From positions 1 to 64,000 of the forward strand of contig CAMATH010000035.1 of assembly GCA_945860955.1 (NCBI GenBank): a stretch of DNA of 64,000 bases. Direction: 5' to 3'. The stretch is from Planctomicrobium piriforme. Its GTDB lineage: Bacteria; Planctomycetota; Planctomycetia; Planctomycetales; Planctomycetaceae. Under the pieces are notes generated by a model. That model ran no database searches, was not told where the DNA came from, and saw only the letters and a program-made list of their open reading frames with translations. A program made the translations under genes and the position numbers. Shown in pieces: positions 8,694 to 17,382 of this stretch (the first letter of the stretch is position 1; every line of letters starts with the position of its first letter).

Positions 8694-9065
8694 ATGTCGA
8701 TCGATCAACTGAGTCTCACGTTCGCGGCGATTGCCGATCCAACTCGGCGCGCGATCCTGCTGCGATTGTCCAAAGGCTCAGCACCTGTCAAGGAGTTGGC
8801 CGAACCGTTCCAGATGACACTGCCCGCCATTACTAAACACCTGAAGGTGCTTGAAAGAGCGGGCCTGATTGAACGCTCACGATCCGCTCAAATGCGTCCC
8901 TGCACGCTGCGCGCCAATCCCTTGAAGGAAGCCGCCACCTGGATCGATCGCTACCGCGCATTCTGGGAAATGAGCTTCGACCGGCTCGACGACTACCTCA
9001 AGGAACTGCAATCCGAGACGGTTGCGCCACCCACTTCCTCTTCACGCAAAAAAAGGAGTCGCTAA
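8694..9065 (+). CDS. ArsR/SmtB-family winged-helix repressor
   Basis: A 123-residue DNA-binding protein with the ArsR winged helix across residues 8-85: DPTRRAILLRLSKGSAPVKE (helices 1-2) and the recognition helix TLPAITKHLKVLERAGLIER. No metal-binding ELCVCDL motif is present, which places it with the non-metal, SdpR-like members that typically sit beside an AHSA1/SRPBCC gene. That gene follows 29 nt downstream, suggesting a two-gene operon. A plausible promoter lies just upstream. The C-terminal tail is Ser/Lys/Arg rich. Confidence 0.9.
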   Translation: MSIDQLSLTFAAIADPTRRAILLRLSKGSAPVKELAEPFQMTLPAITKHLKVLERAGLIERSRSAQMRPCTLRANPLKEAATWIDRYRAFWEMSFDRLDDYLKELQSETVAPPTSSSRKKRSR

Positions 9066-9094
9066 ATGCCCGCCGATCATAATTTGTCGCAAGC

Positions 9095-9436
9095 ATGTCG
9101 GCTGGAGATGACAACGAACCGCCATTCACAATCAGCCACGTCATGAACGCGTCCCGCGAAAAGGTCTGGGACGCCTGGACCGTGGCAAACCATCTCCTGC
9201 GATGGTTTGGGCCGAAGGGATCGACGATGCTGCAGGCGAAGATGGATCTTCGCGTCGGTGGCATGTTCCACTACTGCATGAGCCACCCGGATGGCCGGGA
9301 AATGTGGGGCCGCTGGGTCTTTCGAACCATCAATCAACCCGACACGCTCGAATTCATCAGCAGCTTCTCGAACTCCAGCGGAGAATTGACTCCAAGAGAT
9401 CGCGTCGTCCCAGAATCACGGCGAACTAGACCTTGA
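9095..9436 (+). CDS. SRPBCC/AHSA1-domain protein, apparently truncated
   Basis: A 113-residue protein with the N-terminal two thirds of the AHSA1-like START fold: SREKVWDAWTVANHLLRWFG, then RVGGMFHYCMSHPDG and WGRWVFRTINQPDTLEFISS. Family members usually run to about 150-160 residues and end in a long amphipathic helix. Here the frame turns into an unrelated Arg/Pro-rich tail after about residue 95 and stops. The last helix is absent, so the gene may be a decaying or frameshifted partner of the ArsR-type gene. An ATG at 9066 directly after the ArsR stop is in another frame, a further sign of decay. Confidence 0.65.
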   Translation: MSAGDDNEPPFTISHVMNASREKVWDAWTVANHLLRWFGPKGSTMLQAKMDLRVGGMFHYCMSHPDGREMWGRWVFRTINQPDTLEFISSFSNSSGELTPRDRVVPESRRTRP

Positions 9437-9547
9437 GGTGCATTTTGGGCAAGGGGTCGCAACCACAGTTGCTGCGACCGTTTCGGTTGGAGTGTTTTTC
9501 GGAGGATCCATTCCGGTTGGAACAGCACACAATGGCCGAACTTTCGC

Positions 9548-10297
9548 TCACGTCACCGTGGGCGCGCCCCAACCGTCGTATTCACCGCCACAGGCGCTCG
9601 CCCGCACGAACAAGTCAATTGCCAAACCGTCGATTGACTCCAGATCGACCCGGTCGCGACGCGTCAATTGGACTCCAAACCGAAACTCCGCGTCCGGTTC
9701 TTTCGCTTCGGTCAGCTTCACGCTGAATCCCTCCCCTCCCACTTCCTTGAGGAACTGCTCGCGCGCGTGCTGGGACGGGAAGTAGGCGAAGTGGTCGATG
9801 TCGCGCGGTTGAGACAGGTCATCTCCTGACTCGGCGAGCTTATCCACCAGCCGACGGTTCTGAATCGACTGCATGTCGAGTTCACTGGGAAACAACAGGT
9901 CGAAATACAGCGCCCAGTCGCGGTCCTCCTGGTCCTGCCACGTGATTTCGTAGTTGGGGAATTTCGGACGAACCAGTTGCAACGCCGCGTCAAACCCCTC
10001 AGCCGACTTGCCGTAATAGAAGAACTCGCGACGCCCCTGGCTGGTGATCCGACCGACATACCGGGCGTTCAGTCCCCGGGCGACGGCGGTGAACAGAGCA
10101 TCTTCTACGGCGTACAGCGCTTCGGTCTCGCTGTCGTCACTCAGGCCATCCGCCCGGGGGGCCAGCATGGGAATCGCGACGCGGAGCAGGCGAAGTCGGG
10201 TCGAATCGGGAGCCGCTTCGGCCATTCCCAGATTCACAAAAATCGACGCCGCCTGTTCATCCACGGGGGCGATGTAGAAATCCCAATCCTCGGCCAT
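9548..10297 (-). CDS. DUF695 and RraB-like (ribonuclease E inhibitor B family) domain protein
   Basis: A 249-residue protein. The N-terminal part (about 1-130, from MAEDWDFYIAPVDEQAASIF) resembles DUF695. The C-terminal part (about 140-225, DIDHFAYFPSQHAREQFLKE) resembles the RraB fold, which in E. coli inhibits RNase E. Such fusions occur in many bacteria without demonstrated RNase control, so the role is open. The ATG at 10297 begins the conserved part; the upstream frame has no family similarity. It is divergent from the large RND exporter. Confidence 0.75.
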   Translation of the reverse strand: MAEDWDFYIAPVDEQAASIFVNLGMAEAAPDSTRLRLLRVAIPMLAPRADGLSDDSETEALYAVEDALFTAVARGLNARYVGRITSQGRREFFYYGKSAEGFDAALQLVRPKFPNYEITWQDQEDRDWALYFDLLFPSELDMQSIQNRRLVDKLAESGDDLSQPRDIDHFAYFPSQHAREQFLKEVGGEGFSVKLTEAKEPDAEFRFGVQLTRRDRVDLESIDGLAIDLFVRASACGGEYDGWGAPTVT

Positions 10298-10582
10298 GGT
10301 CCTGTCAAGTCGCTGCAAAAAGAGAGAATGGCGTCCGTCTGTCGGGTCCGGTGTCGGCACGACTGCTGTCGGTAATCTAGTCGGATTCAAAAGGTGCGGA
10401 TACACCAAATTGCCCGGTCCGTCTTTACTCACTGGCCCGCCCCGGTTTATAACTCTCGACTTGGATTGCGCCCCGCGAGTCTGGACCGCTGGTTCCTCCT
10501 GGGAGACGCGCAGGTCGGGCGATGCCGCCTGATCTGGAGTGAGGATGCTCCTTGAATTCGCGATAGGATCGCAGACAGCCCG

Positions 10583-13500
10583 ATGCCAGATTACCTCGAA
10601 CGACGGGATCGCTGGGGAAACAGCGTCGCCTTGTGGGTGGTGTTCGGGATGCTGCTGTTCGTCCCCTGGGCGCTCTGGTCCCTCAAATCTTTGCACCTCG
10701 AAAATGAGGTGCATCAGTGGATTCCCCATAACGACCCGCAGTGGCGGGCGTATGAATTCGCCGAGCGACATTTCTCAACCGACGACGCGGTCCTCTGTTC
10801 GTGGGATGGAAGTCGACTGGACGATCCGCGAATCGATCGGCTGGCCCGCAAAGTGCGTGGAACGCTCGACCCGAGTGGCCGTCGACGGGGAGCGTCTCCC
10901 TACTTCGAGAGTGTGCGAACCCCCTACGATTTGATCGCTCAGATCCATTCGGACAAGATCCCGATGGAAGAGTCGATCGCTCGGGTGACAGGGGTGCTGG
11001 TGGGGCGGGGACCGGTCCGGATTCGACTCACAGACGAAGGGCGAGACCGCCGGGAACGGCTGATCCGCACGATCGAATCGCTCGCGAAGGAGAAGTTGCA
11101 ACTCAACGTGGTCGTGCGGCCGGCGTCGATCGCCACCGCCGACTCGCAGGAAACACTGGAAAGTGAAGCGGCGGCCGACGCGGGGAGTTCCGCACTGGGA
11201 GAGGCTCCATTGGTCGCGAAATTGGACCCGGCTGGAGAACCACCTCCGGTCGGTGTTGACGGCGAGGAGACCGCCGACGAAAACGGCCCTCCAGCCGAAT
11301 CGTCTCTCGCGGAACTCGCGGCCCTGTTGCCCGTGATGGAACCCCACGATCTGGTGGTCACCTGGCCGGGAATGCATTGGAAGATCTCGCAAGTTGGTGA
11401 GTTTCAGACCCTGATTGAGTCGCTGGACTCGATCGGTGGGGAAATCGCATCGAAATCGGGTGAGACCGCGAAACGGCCGGTGATTGAAGCTTGTTTCCAG
11501 ACGCCGGGGACACCGGTGGCTGTCGCGTTGTACCTGTCGGAAGCGGGCCGGGCGGAACGCGGGGCGGCACTGGAATGGCTGCAAAAGGCGGCATTGGATT
11601 CGGGCATCCCCGCTAGCGCGCTGCATCTGGCGGGCAGTCCCGTCGCGGGGCACGCGCTCAATACCGAAGTGATGAAGGCGACCTGGAATCCACAGGCCCC
11701 CGCGACTCGGCCCGATCAGCGTTCGCTGTTTTTGCTCTCGGGACTGGTGGGGGGGTTGTTCGCACTCTGGATGTTGAAGAGTTGGCGGTTGGCGGTCGTG
11801 GTGCTGGGAGTTTCGTATTACACGGCTCTGGTGTCGCTGGCGCTCGTCCCCGCGGTCGGCGCGCCGATGAACATGGTTCTCGTCACGATGCCGACACTAT
11901 TGCTGGTCACCACGCTGTCGGTGGCGGTTCACATCGCGAATTACTGGCGGCATGCGGCCGCCGTCGACAAACAAACCGCCGTCGCCCACTCCATTCGGAC
12001 CGCCTATGTCCCCGTACTCTGGGCAGGAGTCACCTCCATCATCGGTCAGGCATCGCTCTGCACAAGTTCCCTGTCGCCGATCCGTGATTTTGGCATCTAT
12101 TCGTCGATTGGAACTGCGATTTCGCTGGTGATCACTTTGGTCGGTTTGCCGGCCCTGATGATGCTGTTTCCCGCCAAAGCTCCTGCTGAGGAAGAGTTGG
12201 ACAACTCGTTCTGGCACGGTTTGGCAGCCTGGGTCGCCAAGCACCACATGGCTGTCAGCACCGTCTGTCTGCTGGCCGCGATCGGCTGCTCTTTGGGACT
12301 GTACAAATTCGAGACCGAAACTAAAGTCGTCCGCTATTTCGGCGAACACACTCGAACGTTTCAGGATTACGCGTTCATTGAAGAGAACTTGGGAGGCGTG
12401 GTCCCCGTCGACGTGATTGTGCGATTCGATCGCGAGGCGCAATTCGAATTGAAGTTCCTCGAACGTCGTGAACTGGTGCGGTCGATTGAAAGCGAGATCC
12501 GCCTGCTTTCGGATGTGAGCGGTGCACTGTCACTGAGCGACTTTCTCCCCGATTTCGAGCAACCGACCGACAATTCCGGACCTCGCAAACGCCAACAGCA
12601 ACGTTACGCGACCCAGTCGCGTGTGATCGAGAGCCGGGTCAAAGCTGGCAAATACCCGGGGACCGACGCGTTATTGGCGACTTGCCCGACCGCCACCGAC
12701 TTCAACGCCGAAGGGGACGAACTGTGGCGGATCACCGCACAGGTCGCCGTCTTGTCGAACCTGCATTACGGCGACCTGCAAGCCAAGATCGACGGGATCT
12801 GCAGTACGATTCTCAGTTCTGCTTCGGGGGCGAGTGCCGAAAAGCTTCCGGAACAGGAAACGGACCGCCAGTATCGACCCTACGCGAGCCATTTGGTCAC
12901 CGGCCTGGTTCCGCTGTTCCTGGCGACGCAGGATCAGCTCCTGAACAGCTTTGTCATCAGCTTCGCTGGCGCGTTCCTGAGCATCGCGATTGTGGTGATG
13001 TTTGTCTTGAAACACCCGGTCGCCGGTCTGCTCGCGATGATCCCCAACGTGTTGCCGATCGTCGCTGTCTTTGGCGTGATTTCGTGGATGGGGGTGCAAA
13101 TCGACATTGGTTCCACGGTGACCGCGTCGATCGCGCTCGGCATCACGATTGACGGGACGCTGCACCTGGTGACGTGGTTCCGCCAGGGAATTCAGCAGGG
13201 GAAGACCCGGGCCGAGGCGGTCGCGCAAGCGTTGGGTCACTGCGGCCCGGCGATGTGGCAGACGACCCTGATTGTGAGCTGCGGATTGATTGTGCTGTAT
13301 CCGTGTGATCTGGTGTTGATCAGCCGATTCGGGTGGCTGATGGCGGTGTTGCTGGCCGCTGCGTCCGTTTCGGATCTGGTTCTGACTCCCGCGCTTCTCG
13401 CTGGACCGCTGGGATATCTGATCGAGCGTTGCACTCCCAAGCTGACCGCTGTCAGCGTCGAGGAGGACGATTCGGAAGTGGTCGATGCAGAGACGGCGAC

Positions 13501-13588
13501 TCTCCCCGCGCTCCCCGACGTGGATCGGGTCTCACCGCCGGCACCGCATATTGACAAGAGGCGGATTCGGATCAGTCGACCGGAGTAG
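10583..13588 (+). CDS. large RND-superfamily exporter (MMPL type)
   Basis: A 1001-residue inner-membrane protein. It has an N-terminal membrane helix (about 15-35), a long periplasmic domain (to about 370) with an acidic Ala/Glu-rich insertion near residues 190-250, then membrane segments at about 380-540, a second periplasmic domain at about 580-780, and a final membrane bundle at about 785-950. The C-terminal cytoplasmic tail is acidic, then Arg-rich. TLSVAVHIANYWRH and GITIDGTLHLVTWFRQG are the paired cytoplasmic-loop signatures. The substrate is unknown; hydrophobic lipid-like cargo is the usual proposal for this class. Its last 17 nt overlap the end of the convergent Nramp-like gene. Confidence 0.85.
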   Translation: MPDYLERRDRWGNSVALWVVFGMLLFVPWALWSLKSLHLENEVHQWIPHNDPQWRAYEFAERHFSTDDAVLCSWDGSRLDDPRIDRLARKVRGTLDPSGRRRGASPYFESVRTPYDLIAQIHSDKIPMEESIARVTGVLVGRGPVRIRLTDEGRDRRERLIRTIESLAKEKLQLNVVVRPASIATADSQETLESEAAADAGSSALGEAPLVAKLDPAGEPPPVGVDGEETADENGPPAESSLAELAALLPVMEPHDLVVTWPGMHWKISQVGEFQTLIESLDSIGGEIASKSGETAKRPVIEACFQTPGTPVAVALYLSEAGRAERGAALEWLQKAALDSGIPASALHLAGSPVAGHALNTEVMKATWNPQAPATRPDQRSLFLLSGLVGGLFALWMLKSWRLAVVVLGVSYYTALVSLALVPAVGAPMNMVLVTMPTLLLVTTLSVAVHIANYWRHAAAVDKQTAVAHSIRTAYVPVLWAGVTSIIGQASLCTSSLSPIRDFGIYSSIGTAISLVITLVGLPALMMLFPAKAPAEEELDNSFWHGLAAWVAKHHMAVSTVCLLAAIGCSLGLYKFETETKVVRYFGEHTRTFQDYAFIEENLGGVVPVDVIVRFDREAQFELKFLERRELVRSIESEIRLLSDVSGALSLSDFLPDFEQPTDNSGPRKRQQQRYATQSRVIESRVKAGKYPGTDALLATCPTATDFNAEGDELWRITAQVAVLSNLHYGDLQAKIDGICSTILSSASGASAEKLPEQETDRQYRPYASHLVTGLVPLFLATQDQLLNSFVISFAGAFLSIAIVVMFVLKHPVAGLLAMIPNVLPIVAVFGVISWMGVQIDIGSTVTASIALGITIDGTLHLVTWFRQGIQQGKTRAEAVAQALGHCGPAMWQTTLIVSCGLIVLYPCDLVLISRFGWLMAVLLAAASVSDLVLTPALLAGPLGYLIERCTPKLTAVSVEEDDSEVVDAETATLPALPDVDRVSPPAPHIDKRRIRISRPE

Positions 13589-15347
13589 AGACAATCCAAG
13601 GGACCACTTCGTATTTCACCGCCAGCAGGGTGAAGTAGCCGAAGAAACCGCACGCCCACACCATGGCGACAAATCGCAGCGGACTCATCGAGAGGCTGCG
13701 GGACAGAATCTTGTTGTTGAGATAGAGCAGAATCACCGAGTAAATGAACATCACGCCGCCGTTCATGGCGGCTGAGGTTTTCAACAGGAACATGGGCTGG
13801 CGAAACTGGGGATAGTACTCACCGGCAAGGAGAATTCCCGTACCGATGGCAATCTCGGCCCACAACAGCAGGAAGTACAACCGCGACTGCGACCAGTTGG
13901 CGTTATCGCGCAGAAAGTTGACTTTGATGATATCAGTGGAAATCCGCACGGTGGCATCCAGCACGCCGAGTTCGGTTGTCAGCAGGAGTGCCATCCCCAT
14001 CACGAAGAACACGGTTCGGAAAACTTGGCCGACCAGGGGGGACGAAAAGCCGGCCTGGATGAGGTTCGCCTCACCCCAGATGAAGTTCATGTCTTCACCA
14101 AAATTCGCCGCCTCGGGGCGAAGTTGGCCCGCTTCGTTGTAAAACAGCGAATAGGCGAGCAGCGACAGCAGCACGAGGCACGCGACGCAGGTCAGAAAGA
14201 AGCTGAAAAAATGCTCCATGTTGGCGGCCCGCCACCAGGCCCGCCAGCGGGTCATGTTTTCTGGAGTGTGGCGAAAGTGGTATCCAACGTCGGCGATCGC
14301 TTCTTCATTTCCGGTGATCGGGCTGGTGATGCGGCCGATGTACTTGCCCATTCCGTATCCCTTGTCTTTGATGAAATTGCTCTGCCCCAGGTTCATCGTC
14401 CCCCCCGCGCCCGCGAACGCCAGTGCCCCCAGCAGTGCCATCGTCTCCAATCCCGACTCTGGTCCCGGCATTTCCCCCAGGTTGCCGATTCCCCGCAGCA
14501 TCGCCCAGATCGCGTACGGTTTGATGAACAATATCCCCAGGATGCAGGCGCTGGCGACGATCAGCATCACCAGCCAGAACTGCAGTCTCTCGACCGTGTT
14601 GTAAACTACCGGGCTGGACGTCAGCACGACGCCAATCAACAGGAGTGTTCCAATGGCGATCCAGTTCACGTACTTCGTGACCAGCTCCGTTCCCCCTGTT
14701 TTCCGGGCTTTCACCACAATCGCGTCGATTCCTTTCGACCACGACTCTTCGTCGCTGACTCCCCGCAACGCGGCTTCCTGTTCAGGCGAGATCGCTCCGG
14801 TCCAGTGAAGTTCGTTCTGGCCAGTCGATTCGTTCGACGCGACGACCGCCTGGTCACGCACCGTTTCGGGGAGTTCAGGAACGCCGCCAAACAGGAGCGG
14901 CGCGGCGACAACCAGCGCCTTCGCTTCGGCTCCAAACAAGAGCCAGCTCAACAGCTTACCGGCGCCGGTCGCCCAGCCAGGCCAGATCCACGGAAGAATG
15001 TTGAGGCACAACATTACCGGTGCCCACAGCTTACTCAGTCGACAGAAACCGGTGATCGCGCTTTCGCCCGTCGCCAGGGTCCAGCGTTCGATTTCGAGGT
15101 TGATGAAATACTGCGTGATCACCCCGAGCATGCAGGCCCAGAAGAAAACAAAACCGCTCCGGTAGGTGATGTACGGCCAGAAGATGAACTCGCCAGAACC
15201 CAACGCCAAACCGGCCAGAATCACGCTCGGCCCGACGAGCTTCGTCCAGACGGGAGCCTCCGGCAAATCGCGATACCGCAACGGGGGGAGATTGCGATGC
15301 GGAATGACGTCGTCGGGAACGAGATCTTCAACAGGCGTGGTTGACAT
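13572..15347 (-). CDS. Nramp-family-like transporter with non-canonical metal site
   Basis: A 591-residue polytopic membrane protein with the LeuT-type Nramp layout. The first membrane helix reads LVGPSVILAGLALGSGEFIF, so the canonical DPGN metal-site motif is replaced by GSGE. In helix 6 the usual MPH motif is replaced by FAGAGGTMNLGQSNF. A soluble insertion (about residues 160-235) separates the first and second membrane blocks. Proteins of this branch are annotated as divalent-metal transporters, but the substrate is not established. The ATG at 15347 (MSTTPVEDLVPDD) is preferred over an upstream frame opening. It is divergent from thrC and overlaps the RND exporter tail by 17 nt. Confidence 0.8.
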   Translation of the reverse strand: MSTTPVEDLVPDDVIPHRNLPPLRYRDLPEAPVWTKLVGPSVILAGLALGSGEFIFWPYITYRSGFVFFWACMLGVITQYFINLEIERWTLATGESAITGFCRLSKLWAPVMLCLNILPWIWPGWATGAGKLLSWLLFGAEAKALVVAAPLLFGGVPELPETVRDQAVVASNESTGQNELHWTGAISPEQEAALRGVSDEESWSKGIDAIVVKARKTGGTELVTKYVNWIAIGTLLLIGVVLTSSPVVYNTVERLQFWLVMLIVASACILGILFIKPYAIWAMLRGIGNLGEMPGPESGLETMALLGALAFAGAGGTMNLGQSNFIKDKGYGMGKYIGRITSPITGNEEAIADVGYHFRHTPENMTRWRAWWRAANMEHFFSFFLTCVACLVLLSLLAYSLFYNEAGQLRPEAANFGEDMNFIWGEANLIQAGFSSPLVGQVFRTVFFVMGMALLLTTELGVLDATVRISTDIIKVNFLRDNANWSQSRLYFLLLWAEIAIGTGILLAGEYYPQFRQPMFLLKTSAAMNGGVMFIYSVILLYLNNKILSRSLSMSPLRFVAMVWACGFFGYFTLLAVKYEVVPWIVSTPVD

Positions 15348-15589
15348 GAGTGAGCACGAATCCAGCAATGACCATTCAGCGGAACGAAATCGCACGGGGC
15401 CCGCAATCCACCGTCGCGGCGAGATCCTAGCGTCTGACCGGGAAGATCGGCCACTAACGGGCGGGACAATTGTCGCGGCGTTGATTTCAATGACTCGCCC
15501 GTGCCGGGAATCTCAACGGTATTCGCGATTGGCACACTTCACCTCCGACTGCTACAACCACGGTTTCCCGCCTTCCACCCGGTCCCACC

Positions 15590-16993
15590 ATGCGCTCCTC
15601 CGAAATCGCCTTTCAACGCTGTCTCAACACCACCTGCGGTTCGACCTTTTCCATCAGTGAAGTGCTGACCCGCTGCTCCCGGTGTGGAGATCTGCTCGAT
15701 GTCGACTACGACTGGTCCCGCGCCCGCGTTCCCGGTTCTTTGCGGGAATTCGAGGCTCGCTGGAGTGAACGGCTGAACCCGCTCTCCTACAGCGGGGTCT
15801 GGCGATTTCGCGAATTGCTGCCGTTCGCTCCGGATGAACAAATCGTCACGATCGGCGAAGGTCAGACGCAACTCAAAAGTTCCAACGCAGTCGCCCGGTA
15901 TTGCGATCTGCCCGAAGGGACCGTGCTGTTGCAGTACGAAGGTTTGAACCCCTCGGGAAGCTTCAAAGACAACGGCATGACCGCCGCCTCGACCCACGCG
16001 CGAATGACCGGCGCGAAACAGGCGGCTTGCGCTTCGACGGGCAATACGAGTGCCTCGCTCGCAATCTATGGGGGAACTTCGGGCTTGTTCGGGGTTGTGG
16101 TGTTTGTCGGCAGTGGCAAGATTTCCTACGGCAAACTCTCGCAGGCGCTCGACTACGGCGCGCTGACCGTACAAATCCGGGGAGACTTCGACGACGCGAT
16201 GCGCCAGGTTCAGGCGGTCTGCCAGCGCGAGGGGATTTACCTCTGCAACAGCGTCAATCCGTTTCGTCTGGAAGGGCAGAAGACAATCATCTACCGGATT
16301 CTGGAATCGCTCGGCTGGGAGGTTCCCGATTGGATCGTTGTCCCGGGCGGGAATCTGGGGAATTCGAGTTCGTTCGGCAAGGCGCTGTCGGAACTCAAGC
16401 AGTTGGGACTGATTCAGAAACTCCCGCGGCTGGCGGTTATCAACGCGGCGGGATCCGACACACTCTATGAACTCTATGAACGGCGCGGTTCGCGTTGGAA
16501 CGGCGGTCAGGTCGATCAGGCGTTGATCGACGGCTTCTACGCCGAGCTGGATGCGAGCGGCAAACGAGCCGAAACGCTGGCGACCGCGATTCAGATCAGC
16601 CGACCGGTCAATTTGAAGAAGGCGCTCCGCGCGCTCGACGTGTGTGACGGCGTGGTTCGGCGGGTAACTGACCAGGAAATTCTCGACGCGAAGGCGCAGA
16701 TCGGGGCCGGCGGGTTTGGCTGCGAGCCGGCCAGCGCGGCAAGTGTCGCGGGCGCGCGGCTGTTGCGTCGGGAAGGGACCATCGCGCCGGGCGAACGGGT
16801 GGTCTGCATTCTGACCGGACATCAGCTCAAAGACCCGACGGCGACGGTCGCGTACCACGCGGGGGACGCGCACTCACGCGACGACTTGCTCAAGCATGGA
16901 GTCGAACGAACCCCCTTCGCGAACCGACCGGTCGCGGTGGCCAACGAGATCGAGGAAATCCTGCGGGCAGTTCGCGCGGGAAGCGTGGGGTGA
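15590..16993 (+). CDS. thrC: threonine synthase
   Basis: A 467-residue PLP enzyme that converts O-phosphohomoserine to threonine in the cytoplasm. PLP binds K126 in [12 protein letters not shown], and the phosphate cup is [14 protein letters not shown]. An N-terminal four-cysteine ribbon (C11, C16, C29, C32) precedes the catalytic fold, as in many bacterial fold-type-II threonine synthases. The start [17 protein letters not shown] fits the family. No other thr or hom gene is adjacent. Confidence 0.93.
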   Translation: MRSSEIAFQRCLNTTCGSTFSISEVLTRCSRCGDLLDVDYDWSRARVPGSLREFEARWSERLNPLSYSGVWRFRELLPFAPDEQIVTIGEGQTQLKSSNAVARYCDLPEGTVLLQYEGLNPSGSFKDNGMTAASTHARMTGAKQAACASTGNTSASLAIYGGTSGLFGVVVFVGSGKISYGKLSQALDYGALTVQIRGDFDDAMRQVQAVCQREGIYLCNSVNPFRLEGQKTIIYRILESLGWEVPDWIVVPGGNLGNSSSFGKALSELKQLGLIQKLPRLAVINAAGSDTLYELYERRGSRWNGGQVDQALIDGFYAELDASGKRAETLATAIQISRPVNLKKALRALDVCDGVVRRVTDQEILDAKAQIGAGGFGCEPASAASVAGARLLRREGTIAPGERVVCILTGHQLKDPTATVAYHAGDAHSRDDLLKHGVERTPFANRPVAVANEIEEILRAVRAGSVG

Positions 16994-17001
16994 GGCCACG
17001 A

Positions 17002-17262
17002 TCAGTGCGGATTCACCAGAAGCACGTCGCACGCAGCTTGAGATTCTGACGGGTCGCATGAGGCATTGACCCCGGTCGTCGCGGATTCCTCGGCCGACTC
17101 CCGCGCGATCGTCCCGAGCATCGGATCGCAATCGACGCAGACTCGCGGGGTGGGTGTCCCCTGGGAATTCGCCAGGAACGTGCGCACCGCCGCATCCGCG
17201 ACCGCCGCGAAGAGCAGCGCGGCAATAAGGAATCGATATGGGGGGCGTGTTGAACCGGGCAT
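17002..17262 (-). CDS. small secreted or membrane-anchored hypothetical protein
   Basis: An 86-residue open frame with an N-terminal basic and hydrophobic stretch (about residues 8-30, RFLIAALLFAAVADAAVRTF) that could be a signal peptide or anchor. The short mature part contains three Cys (VCVDCDP and ASCDP). I recognise no family. It is convergent with thrC. Coding status is uncertain because it rests only on an ATG and the plausible signal segment. Confidence 0.4.
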   Translation of the reverse strand: MPGSTRPPYRFLIAALLFAAVADAAVRTFLANSQGTPTPRVCVDCDPMLGTIARESAEESATTGVNASCDPSESQAACDVLLVNPH

Positions 17263-17320
17263 GGAAGCGGCGCAGATCGGGGGTGATGGTCCATCGGGAC
17301 TGTCCTACGATCATATCGCA

Positions 17321-17378
17321 GAGCCGCGTCCGTCAGGAAGCTGTAACCGCGGGTCGCTGACTGACGGGGGAGCGAGCC
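17321..17378. repeat. REP-like hairpin, degenerate copy
   Basis: GAGCCGCGTCCGTCAGGAAG at the left and GACTGACGGGGGAGCGAGCC at the right form an imperfect stem. The left arm matches the arm of the perfect element at 5137-5198. It lies just past the end of the DUF1501 gene (17383, minus strand), where a transcript terminus is expected. Confidence 0.65.
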
Positions 17379-17382
17379 AGCA

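Noticed and set aside
14025-15344. 439-residue plus-strand open frame opposite the Nramp-like gene
   Set aside because: Arg/Gln-rich shadow of a membrane-protein gene.
15539-16873. 444-residue minus-strand open frame opposite thrC
   Set aside because: Antisense of threonine synthase, whose PLP and phosphate-binding motifs are intact.
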